Shown here piece by piece: positions 54,782 to 64,000 of a DNA stretch of 64,000 bases. A program made the position numbers and the translations under genes. Each line of letters starts with the position of its first letter. The stretch's first letter is position 1. A model generated the notes under the pieces. It saw only the letters and a list, made by a program, of their open reading frames with translations, did not search any database and had not been told where the DNA came from. The stretch comes from Polyporus tsugae (lineage: Eukaryota > Basidiomycota > Agaricomycetes > Polyporales > Polyporaceae): the NCBI GenBank assembly GCA_024305745.1, contig JAHRBS010000013.1, positions 2,232,001 to 2,296,000 of the forward strand, given 5' to 3'.

Positions 54782-55232
54782 ATGCCGCATATCGAATTGC
54801 AACAAGCAGCTAACCGCCCCGGGGTGCGTCCCATGTGCGGGCATGCAGGTCGCATTGCCTGGCGCGCACGCAAGGCCCAGGAAGCAGACTCTCAGGGGGC
54901 GGATTCAGTTATCAATCACCCTGACGTGTCTCGCGTTGCTGCGATGTCTCGGAGCGGCAGCTGCAGGGCGATCAGCGTTCTGCTGCTGCTGTCTGCTCAT
55001 GAAGCTGGCGAGGTAAGTATGAGGTAACAATGTCGTTCATACGGAACACATTGATGAATTTAATGACCAGACCATCTGCGGGGTCTGCGCCTGTACATGC
55101 ATAAGGACCGCATCTGCGGGGAAGCTGCATGGTGCGGGGGTCGCAATCGCAGCCCTAGGCCCCAAAGCCGGAAGTGCACCGCAGTTCGTCCTTTATGCGG
55201 CGCCGCGCACGCACATGTATTTGCCCCGGTGA
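54782..55232 (+). CDS. Candidate two-exon orphan gene
   Basis: The ATG at 54782 opens 77 codons that end at a consensus donor (GAG|GTAAGT, 55013). A 58-base intron to GACCAG (55070) is the usual size here, and the next exon stays open 53 codons to a stop at 55232, giving 130 residues. The protein has a basic first half, a short hydrophobic stretch (AISVLLLLSA) near the junction and a Cys cluster (TICGVCACTCIR). Nothing is recognised. TATA-like sequence, start context, donor and intron size together are why I list it; any one alone would be chance. Confidence 0.22.
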
Positions 55233-56105
55233 TGGTAGCGGTAGGAAAGGGGCTGGTCAAGGCACGCGGTAAGTGCATACATATGGATCACAGACGAACT
55301 GCTGCCACAAAGGGGCATGGCGCTGCAAGTACACCCGCTCGCGCCTCGACGGTTGACTGTACCTATCTCGTGTTGTTCGGCACAGGTTTGAAGGCTTCGA
55401 TCTGTACGGTCTAGACTCAGGAGCCCATGCTCATGTTTTCAGGATGTGTCGGCCCCTCGACGTCAATGCTGCTCAAACGATGGAAGTCGCGTTGCATTAA
55501 CAGTGGATCTGAGAAGAAGATGCTAGTTGCACCTAACTGGCTATGCCCCATTACCCTGAGCAGGGCTATGCGCGGAGTGACTGAATGGGTACGTTTATGG
55601 CGAGTGGGCTTGACCATCGGGCATGCCTGGACCCCCATTCTCGGAGATGGCATACCTGTACCGCCATGCAGAGATACGGTCGACAATGTATCGCGCCGCG
55701 GCGTGTTGTCTTGTGGGTGTCGGATGTGGAGAAGTATCTCTGCTCCGGGCTCGCGCGGAAGTAGGGAGGGGCGGTATGAACTTACCATCCTGGACGTCCC
55801 TCCTAAGCGCGCTGAGGCGGAGCACTTGTAGGTAAGCTGATAAGTCCTAGAAGGTACTTAGCGGATACACGCCGGGGGAAGACTCGAGGCGCACCAGTGT
55901 CGCTCCTGCTCCTGTTCGGGTGCGAAGCTGCTGGTATGGTGGTGAGAAGCCGGTCGTGGACTGCGAGAGGCGCATACACCCATTGGTTCCTGGCACTGAC
56001 AGGGACTGGCCGATGCGATTCCTGCCTGGGAACGCTGAGCGGGCAGCGCGCGGTAGACGCTCGGGCGGCACGCGATGCTCGATGTTCATAGATAGCGAGT
56101 AGAAG

Positions 56106-56834
56106 ATGGCCTGGTCGCTTCGGTTGAGTGGTCGAGATAATGGCCGGAACATGCAAGGATGCCGGAGCTGCTCCAAGGCGAGCATGCGACTCCACCGAGA
56201 GAAGGTTCTGTGCCTGGGAAGAGGTTGGTTGCAATGTGCATCCGAGAGCCACCGTCGGGCACGAGAGCATGCGGACGCGCGAGCGAGGCGGGGACGGTGG
56301 GTAAGGCGGCGACACGGTCAACCCCATGCTAGGACAAAAGCGGTATGGTCAATGTCTGTCTTCTCAAGGTCCGTCCTCTTGAGAATCGTGGCGCGTCCAT
56401 GTCTATCACACTCGCCTATGGCTCCCACGCGCCGGGGCTATCCTGCACCAAAGAGAAGTGTGGTCATAAAGCTACCTTCACTCACCGGCTTACAGTGCAC
56501 ATTGGAGAAGTACAGAAGTGCAGCACGGAAGCGCAAGGCGAGAAGGAACTTGAAGAAGAAAGTAAGAAACGTCTCATGGAAGATCACGTACCGTGTGCGA
56601 TCGACAGGTCTTGTGGCATGGCCATGCAGTAGATCGTCTGCAATCGATCGTGAACTCGACGTTGATGACGCGGAATTCGCGAGAACTGAGCGCACCTTTC
56701 AAGATCACCTGCCGTCTTGCTCGGCTGCCAGACCGATCAGGAGCCTCCTGTACGCCTCCCATTGCCACGGCGGACTATCTGAACAGAGTCCTAATGGGAG
56801 TAATGAGGACATCCTTGGCTACCTTTCCCGGTGA
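56106..56834 (+). CDS. Unrecognised 242-codon open frame
   Basis: Second unusually long frame in the gene-poor block. Very Arg/Ser-rich, with a basic run (SAARKRKARRNLKKKVRN). No domain seen, and an overlapping 95-codon frame lies inside it. It could be chance in Arg-codon-rich DNA or a gene remnant. Confidence 0.15.
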   Translation: MAWSLRLSGRDNGRNMQGCRSCSKASMRLHREKVLCLGRGWLQCASESHRRAREHADARARRGRWVRRRHGQPHARTKAVWSMSVFSRSVLLRIVARPCLSHSPMAPTRRGYPAPKRSVVIKLPSLTGLQCTLEKYRSAARKRKARRNLKKKVRNVSWKITYRVRSTGLVAWPCSRSSAIDRELDVDDAEFARTERTFQDHLPSCSAARPIRSLLYASHCHGGLSEQSPNGSNEDILGYLSR

Positions 56835-58059
56835 GAAAACCATTCACTTAGGCTCACCGGACCTCGTACTCTGTACTACTTGCGCGAGTTCGACGTACGA
56901 GACAGTGCACCTGCATGGCCTCGTGGCCGGGCAGTGGGCTTGGACGAAGGCGCGAACCGGTTTCACTTCCACTGTGTGATGTGCCTTCCGAAACGAAGCT
57001 GAGTATTCATCGAAGCATCTCGCAGTCACGTCGAAAAGCTGACTGATCCACACTGGATAACCGAAGCTTCGGCCTCGCTACAGACGGCGAATCAGCCCCG
57101 CTCGCGAGCAGAACGAGTAGTAGAGATACCTAATAGGGCTGCTCCGACAGCCGTCCTACGAACCCGCGCAAAGTGCCGGCCGGGCCACCTGCAGTTGCCC
57201 ATAGCTTCGCGGAACGGACGGATAGAATGCGCGGTCCGGCGCACGTCCAATCGCCTGCCGGGAGCGGTTCGGCACCCCGCACTCAAACATCCAGAGTAGC
57301 CCCCGGCCCTGTCTCGGCGCCGCGACAGGTTCACTTCACTTTCGGCATTCAGCTAAAGATACGCCAAACGAGCTTGTTAACCTACCGATCTCCCTATGCG
57401 GGGTACTCGGCTGTAGGCTCGCAGCACACATCCTATTGCGGGACTGCGGGGCTCGATCAGAGTTTCTGCGGGAGCGAAGCTCGATTGTCAGTCAGCGAGC
57501 TACTGTGGCACACCCCGAAGGCCGAAATAGAACATACAGTCGGTTCGCTGTGCTCCTCCACGGCTTGCCAGTTTCCCTTGGAGTGTCCGAGTTGACCTAA
57601 ACAAATTCCGCAGCGAACAACATATATATCAGCTTCACACTCCGAGGGTCAGAGTTCCCCAAAGTAGTATAGCATGCCTCGAACCGCCGCCCGTCGTGGC
57701 TCACACCTGCAAATAGGAATACGAAACAGTCAGGATCCAAGTACTCGCGCGTACTCTACTTGTGCGAACCTTGCAGGGACATCACGAAGCGAACTTCGGC
57801 CTTCGCTGTCTTCTTGCTTCCTCTGACGGTTCGGACCGGTGACCAATGGCATGCTACCGAACAGGACGGGCTCGCCTGAGGCAGTACGCAGTGAGAAACA
57901 ACGGTGCGGCGTTGTGTGCGTAAACCCGGCGGCGGGACTGCCACGCGACCGTGGCCAATCTGCTTCCCATTGAACTCGAATGCATAGGGAAGGCCAGGGG
58001 AAGGCTGCGGTATCGGTGTTGCGCCCGACGCGCACGCAACCTTCCGAACGGTGCGCTCG

Positions 58060-58087
58060 CTACATGTAAGTAGGCTTACTTATGTAG
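58060..58087. repeat. Imperfect palindrome CTACAT..GTAAG / CTTAC..ATGTAG
   Basis: Two 11-base arms (CTACAT-GTAAG and its complement, with a two-base bulge) flank a short loop, so a small hairpin is possible. The core is again the GTAAG/CTTAC word that is frequent in this block. Confidence 0.4.
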
Positions 58088-61000
58088 GGACCGACAACGT
58101 AAGGTAATCGCGTACGCCATACCGCTCGGGAGCGAGCCCTACAAATTTGAACGGCTTTGTCAGTCCCCGCGGTGCTTCGTACGTACACCGTACACGCACA
58201 AATCACGGGAGGGCGCGAGGCCGCTGCGGTGCTCGCTCGATGCTCTGCATCCTCGAGCCTCGAGGACCTTATCTTCCCGCACGAGTATCGTCGAATGCGC
58301 ATGCTGGATGCCCATCCCGGTCTGGAAGCTGCAAGTCGTGAAGCTTGAAGAACGAGCCTGAGCCGTTGGAGTCGGAGAGCCTCGTTGCAGCTTTGTAAAA
58401 GTTTCTATAGCAGCAGTGTGATAAGTAGCTAGGACGACCGAGAGGCCTGAGCGATGCGAGAGCGGGAGAACCAATTAAAACCACTTTGACCGAGCGAACC
58501 GAAGCCAGCACGCGGGCGGTCAAGAGGCGCCCTCCCCTCGGCGCCAGGAAAGACGGCGAAGAGCGATCGAGATCGAGCGCGGGGCAGGAGAACCACGTCC
58601 AATCTTGGCGGAGGCGTCCAATCGCTGTCGCCCAATCTGGCGACGGTTGATGTGATGGCGGCCACGTTTCAGCCGCCCGCGCGTTCGTGTCCTTCCTGTT
58701 CAGTGCCCGCTTCTACATTCATTCTGCATCACTTTGTACTTATCCTCTAACCGTGCCGCCGCCCCACGGCGCGTGGCGGGATAGGCGGTACTTACGCGAC
58801 GCGACCCTTTCGCACTCCCGTAACGAAGGTAAGCGGTTAGTCGGTATTGCCAGGGACGGGGGTGCGCGTTCCTCCTCTCATAAGTACAATTTGCAGATCC
58901 TCCAGCGGGGAGCCCATTTGACGCGGGGCGGGACCTCCCCGAATAACGAGCTCGCGGAACCAAAATCAAACAGAGGTTGGGCACGCCGTCTCGATGCAGA
59001 ATCCTGTGGCGTCGAAGGGCGACATTTGAGGGTTGCATCTGGTTGCACTCCATGCTCTCGTTTCGTGGTGACAGTGGCGATTACAGAGTATTTGTGTGCT
59101 CACGCAGATGACGTGTTGATAGGGATCGAGGAGCGCAACAGATGAAAGCGTGGCCGCAGTGGTTTGCCAGGATGGAATGAGACATGTTTGTGTCCTGCAA
59201 ATTGTGGCTGTCGGTTCCCCTGCCTGACAGAGGATTCAGAACATTTGGTGAACGTGGGTGTGTCTTAACTTACTGGTTCCAAGCAAGCATCCCGGATGTT
59301 CTGATGTGGTTTGCGGAAAGGGCAAGGTCTAGAGCTTCCAAGTTCCAAGGGTCAGTTGCCGCTTGGTGTGCCTGGTCGTCGTAAGTACCTGCTGCGACTT
59401 GGCCAGTTTGGCAAGATCTCTGATTATTACAGTAACAGCAGGGCCGCGACGATAATGAATCGCCATGGACGAAGGACTAACGGAAGGAGGGCAACGTAAC
59501 CGCCGCTGAGTTCCACTGGTCCAGAACTAACCTCTTCGAGGCTCATGTAAGTAAACGCGTCGAACGAAAGGGCCCGGGTGCTCTGCAAATTCAACGAGGT
59601 AAGTAAGTATCCGACCTCGCGCGCGAGATATAAGTAAAGCAAACTTTGTCATGACATCACATTCGGAATGCGGTTCGCCCGCGCAACACAAGTAGCCGCT
59701 ATATGCGAACTACAAATCGGCACGGGCAGCGCGGCCGACAGCACGCACTGGGTACTCCCCGCTCGTGGCAATTGGTCAGACCTATGTACTTAGTGGGCAC
59801 GGGGAAGGCGGGCACGGAATGGCAGTCCCGCTCACTCCGCGCGCAGCAGAAGCGAGATTGAGGGCAAGATGGATAAGTTCTGCGCCAAGCGGTGTCGGAA
59901 ATGGTACTGACTTAGCGGCGAGCCCCAGACTTGGGCAAAGTCTAAAGGCAAGCGGAGGAATGGATGTCAGTTGAAGCCGCCGCGCAGACACGCGAGCGAG
60001 GCCGATCCACGCCAAGCGAGTCGGCGAGGTCCATGTAAGACGTGCTTGCGAGTAGCCTAGCGTAAGCAAGGATCAGCGATGTGTTTGTAGTCTGGTACGT
60101 ATGTCCTTACATTGACAAGGCTTATGCAAGGGGCATGTCCGAACCTGCCAGCTGATCGCGAAGAATCAGTTACGGCCGCTGCGCGGCTGGGTTGTCCGCT
60201 GTGAAACACAGTTGTCAAGACCTCCTCCTAAACACCATGGATATGAAACGAAACGTTACCTGCACATCCCTGGGGCCTTGACTCTTGTGTCGTCAACGTG
60301 TCTAGGATCTGAGACAAGCCAAATAGCTGTCCCGTACTACGAGGAGCGCAACAAAACATCGGACGCCGGACCGGTTCTGTTCGAGTGGCGGACCCTGTCT
60401 GCCCGGTTTGGGCAAGCAATATCGGACATCCGACGATCGACAGGCCTTGCGTCGTGACCCCGCACCGACACTCCGGAGGCTTTTCTTACACTGCAGGATG
60501 TTCGGGCTCCCGATGAACCCACTTAGTGCCTCGCTTGCGCCGCCCCTGGATTCAGAGCCCATTAATGCCTATGAATCAAGATATAAATAATCCCGAGTCA
60601 GTATCTTCGTTGACTGTCACTGGCTAGTTCCTGCAGACCAATCAAAAGGAGACGAGGGACGGTCTGGGCCACCAGTTGAGCAACGTCAAGACAATGATTG
60701 AGGATGTTGACGTCACCGTACTTACTTACAAGTCGAGGGCAGAGCGATACGGCGGTCCCTAGCGCCGTCTATACATATTAGCATAAGACTTGGAACACTT
60801 CGTAGTGCTTGTGTGCATCATGCGGTGTAACAACTGAATTCATTCGCGATCGGCGACAAGACCATACCTGCAAGCTGCTCACAAGTCAAGATGTTGTCTC
60901 TTTTGTCTGATGTGGGTTTCTCAGGGTCCGACCAGAGACCAGTTGCTAGAGAGTGCACTTACTTGCTTGAACCGTTTACCATGATTCATGATTCAGGGGA

Positions 61001-62010
61001 CTTACGAGATGCGGGTCCTAGGCAACGTTCACAAGAGGTTAGTCCACGCTGCCTGCAAAACTTGAGCAAATCCGAGCGTAATGGGCCTGCCTGTAAACGG
61101 GGGGCCACAGGCCTAGGCTGGAGGCGTCATGCAGCAAGCCCGATCCAAATAACAAACATTTACCCCACGTACATGCGCAATATAGCTCGTCATGCTTGAC
61201 ATGGCTGACTGTGGTCACACCGCACGAGGAGGGCCGCTGGCCCGAGCCATCGCACTGTCGATCCGGGGTTGAGACAAGGCTGTTCCGACGACGATCACCT
61301 GCTTCTCCTCCTGCGCACGAATGCGGAGGGGCGGAGGCAGAGGACGGAGGGGGCGCCCCGCCGGAAATCCCGCGGAGGAGTTTGAGTCATCATGCAGGCG
61401 CAGCGTGCATCCCGAGAACATCGGAAAAGGAAAAAGCTCGCCAGCTCTTTTGTCTTTCGTGCACGCGAGCCCGTCGCGTGTTGCGGAAACATGCACATGG
61501 GGGCATGTCGGTGCGGTCTGCCAGTGTGCGATGGGAGGAGAGTCGCGCCATAGCCGACCAAGGATAGCAACATATGTTGGAGCGTGCGCAGAGTTGTCGG
61601 ACGATACGGCCGCACGCAGGTGAACGTGGGTCGCGCACATCATGAGCAGAGAACGCGGGGGATTAGCAATAGACGGATCCGGGCGGTGGGACGAGTATGT
61701 AAAGGATGGCAATTGGGACGCGTAAAGATTATCGAAGATGAGCGTCTAAAGTTTCCTGCGGGAGGATCGTCGGGCATGTAGTACGAAAATCGGGTGGGGC
61801 CTCCGGAGGCCCGTGGCGACGCATTCAGGTACAATGAGGCGTACTGGGCAATCAGAGAGAGACGGGCGACGGAGGCGTATGCATCACCGGGGACGGTGTG
61901 ACTGCAGAGAAGTCGGGATTGGATAGGGACTGCGCGATGGGTAATGGGTAAAAGTGACAGGGCGGCTTGTATGGCGGATTAACGTGCACTGTGAGATATG
62001 CGCGAGGGCC

Positions 62011-62031
62011 CGATACGATACGATACGGTTT
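62011..62031 (+). repeat. Short GATAC tandem repeat
   Basis: Three consecutive CGATACGATACGATACG units, a minor simple repeat. No functional meaning inferred. Confidence 0.5.
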
Positions 62032-63263
62032 GGTAGGGGTTTCAGAAGGCGGGGACGAACGGACGTGCCAGAGACCGGAGATGAAACGGAGACCTAGATC
62101 TATGCTGTATCAGTGCGAGGCGATGGACTGAGATACGAGCTGGAATTCGTCACACGAACGGATTGGTTGATTGAGATTGCTAGAGCCTCGAGACGCGATG
62201 GAACATTGGTGGGGAGATGGAAACAGGCGGACATCAGTTGAGCGTTGAGACTTGGCATAGAGGAGACGCCGCAGGTCATCGTTATCCGCGCTATGGAGAC
62301 ACGACAGATATAGAGAATGGACATTGGACGGTTGCATGGATCCGGAGAGCGATCGTAGGACGGTATAGGGTGATGATGTGATTATTATATGGAGTTCTAT
62401 TACAGTCACAGAAAGCTGAATGGGTATGGCTTTGAGATCGACTGGGCGGACCCTGCGCGCGAAAGATCATTTTGTGCGGGAATGGACCGGATTGACTGGG
62501 CAGGGATTGGACGAGAGGAAGCGTTAGATGAGGAGATTGAAAACACGAGGGCGCTGGTGGAAATGCAGGGGATGTACACTGTGATAAAACCAGGCAGAGG
62601 GTGCATGATAGGCACAGGACGAGTGGAGGGAGACGGGCGGGCGGGGAAAGCGGGGAAAGCATCTGATTCGTCGCTCGGGTGGGCGCGGGGAGAGACCCTC
62701 GCTGCTGATTGGATCTCAGCCTGTCAGCCACCCAAATGGGCAATTGCCGCAAGCGGGGTGGCTGAGCGCCGGCAGAAAATCCGGGGCAGAGCCATTTCCC
62801 CGACGTCCTTCCGCGGGGCCGTTGGGCCGTCATGCCTGGAGCACTGCGCATGGGACTGGCACACAAGACCGAGGTAACGGAGAGGGCGGGCAGTCGGGGA
62901 GAGAACGTGTTGTGGGTGATAATACGAACATCGACAAGACAGGCATGGAGATGGCGGAGAACGGGCGTGCTGGGAGACGGACGAGCATGCAGCGGCTGGA
63001 GGCGGAGGAGGACGTAATGGCGGAAAGTGGGAGGAATGAGGGGATTGGTCGGGCGAAGGCCTGGACGGATTGGACGAGGGCGCTATTGGCCCGGCAAAAG
63101 GCTTGAGAATCGGATCGGTGTCTATGCGTCCAATGAGACGCGGATGCCGAATCGGGAGGGCAAAGCGAGATCGTAGATCTGGGCGTTGAAACATGGAGGG
63201 GAATTCCGCTCAAAAATAAATAATAAACTAAATGCCCGCGGGTGCCGGGAGGGACAAGTGAGC

Positions 63264-63269
63264 TATAAA
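63264..63269 (+). promoter_or_regulatory. TATA box of the Ecl1-type gene
   Basis: TATAAA in GAGCTATAAACCG, 57 bases before the ATG at 63321. The sequence between is pyrimidine-rich, typical of a fungal transcription start. Confidence 0.5.
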
Positions 63270-63320
63270 CCGGGCCAGGAGATCCCTCCGCCCCTTCCCC
63301 GACATCCCTCCCCCGACATC

Positions 63321-64000
63321 ATGGACACCGTCGACATCCTCTTCGACTCCATCTGGTGTCCCGTCTGCTCTCGCCAAATCGTTCCCAAGCGCATCCACGT
63401 CCCCGTTCAGCCCCATCCTACCCCTGCTCCCCCCACCTCCCCCAATGCCACCCGTGAGCACCACTCTCCCGCCACACCCTTTATGCTTGCCGCTAACCCC
63501 CATCCACAGAGCCCAAAACATCACAACACCAGGATGCTCCTGCCCGTCTCACACGTGGAAAGACGGGGACCATCCGCCCAAGGGCTCAAGGCCTCGTCCA
63601 TGGCACGGGTCGCGTGAAGCCCAACGGCGCGATCAAGCGCTCACCCACCAAGGACGCTACTCCAGACGCGACATCCAACCCGCTCCCCGCTCCCAAACCT
63701 GCTGCTTCAGTTCGCCACCGCATGGTGATCGACCAGACACCTGCTCCCCTCTACTGCTCAGATGAGTGTCGCCTCGCCGACCTCCAGTCCTACCACAGTG
63801 CCATCGACATCAAGTACAACCCCGACCGGTGTACTTCCCCTCGCCTTCCGCCCGTCCCACCAAACTCCGTCTCCGATATCCACGGGTCTCAGGACGATAG
63901 CGATTGCTCGAGTGGTGCGTCATACGAGTCGCGTTCCTCTACTTCCTCTCCCATCGCCACCTCCGTCACTGCCCAAGTACCCCCACCAAAGGCTGACTGT
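63321..64000 (+). CDS. Ecl1-family zinc-binding life-span regulator, 3' end cut by window edge
   Basis: Small zinc-binding regulator of the Ecl1/2/3 type, linked in yeasts to stationary-phase survival and stress signalling. Exon 1 63321-63453, intron 63454-63509 (GTGAGC...CCACAG), exon 2 from 63510 open to the window end. The first Cys pair is in IWCPVCSRQIVPKR (residues 13 and 16), the second in PLYCSDECRLADLQ (about residues 127 and 131). This CxxC ... YCSxxC...D layout is the family signature. Between the pairs lies a basic, Pro-rich linker, and after them a Ser-rich region (SSGASYESRSSTSSP). The ATG follows a TATA box at 63264. Assigned by motif. Confidence 0.75.

Larger units (their letters stand above)
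46325..63320. other. 17-kb region without a recognisable gene
   Basis: From the HOS3 stop to the Ecl1 start, no frame on either strand resembles a known protein, and I see no reverse transcriptase, integrase or transposase motif. GC is near 50 percent on both strands. Most open frames are under 100 codons; exceptions are listed separately. There are several short diverged repeats, and splice-donor-like words (GTAAGT, ACTTAC) are more frequent than chance, especially at 58-61 kb. Possible explanations are long-decayed transposons, decayed genes, noncoding transcripts or a centromere-like region; the sequence alone does not decide. Confidence 0.6.

Noticed and set aside
58060..58087. Palindrome as a terminal inverted repeat or replication origin
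   Set aside because: The arms are only 11 bases with a bulge and there is no partner copy or flanking target duplication that I can see.
62291..63213. Several 120-190-codon frames on both strands
   Set aside because: They overlap on opposite strands over strongly purine-skewed DNA, have no recognisable motif and lie in the promoter region of the Ecl1-type gene.
46325..63320. Transposon proteins (reverse transcriptase, integrase, transposase) in the gene-poor block
   Set aside because: I looked for the usual catalytic motifs in the translated frames and saw none; decayed copies cannot be excluded without a search.
1..64000. CRISPR array, telomeric repeats, mating-type genes
   Set aside because: No regularly spaced repeats, no TTAGGG arrays, and no homeodomain, pheromone receptor or CAAX pheromone precursor that I can recognise. 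The Ste14 gene alone does not indicate a mating locus.

Overview
The window looks like a gene-dense stretch of a mushroom-forming basidiomycete (Agaricomycetes) chromosome. About 46 kb is packed with intron-rich genes. Introns are mostly 45 to 65 bases with GT..AG ends. The gene set is typical of that group: expanded F-box/leucine-rich-repeat-like genes, a GPI-anchored aspartic protease, a GMC oxidoreductase, a P450 and an Ecl1-type zinc protein. There are no bacterial operons, no CRISPR arrays, and no tRNA or rRNA genes that I can support.

Layout. 1-6.3 kb: three related F-box genes, the first running off the left edge, plus a short aborted copy of the start of the third. 7-9.1 kb: secreted, GPI-anchored pepsin-like protease (minus). 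10.2-13.6 kb: Prp6/Prp1 tri-snRNP splicing factor (minus). 14.1-15.3 kb: unknown disordered protein (minus). 16.0-18.7 kb: Rrn5-like SANT protein of RNA polymerase I initiation (plus). 19.1-19.9 kb: Ste14 isoprenylcysteine methyltransferase (minus). 21.2-25.7 kb: Rif1 homolog (plus). 26.0-28.3 kb: cyclopropane-fatty-acid-synthase-like methyltransferase (minus). 30.0-30.7 kb: small coiled-coil protein (plus). 30.8-33.5 kb: membrane-anchored GMC oxidoreductase (minus). 34.4-36.4 kb: cytochrome P450 (minus). 37.1-38.8 kb: Sen54 tRNA-splicing endonuclease subunit (minus), divergent from the mitochondrial SAM carrier at 39.0-40.1 kb (plus). 40.4-41.0 kb: Gly/Gln-rich repeat protein (minus). 41.6-43.9 kb: RING E3 ligase (minus), divergent from a Hos3-type histone deacetylase at 44.2-46.3 kb (plus). 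46.3-63.3 kb: a 17-kb stretch with no recognisable gene. 63.3 kb to the right edge: start of an Ecl1-family zinc protein.

Most genes are housekeeping functions (splicing, tRNA splicing, rDNA transcription, replication timing/telomeres, chromatin, SAM transport) that sit next to each other without forming a pathway. The methyltransferase, GMC and P450 genes at 26-36 kb share a strand and could be a small metabolic group, but that is inference.

The most interesting observation is in the methyltransferase gene. Keeping the conserved reading frame across 26.5-26.7 kb requires a one-nucleotide exon between two introns (or a nested 'stwintron'), directly after an intron with a GC donor. With these, the twelve exons sum to exactly 524 codons. 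The second point of interest is the 17-kb gene-less block. It carries an excess of splice-donor-like GTAAGT/ACTTAC words, a few long open frames, and no detectable transposon proteins.
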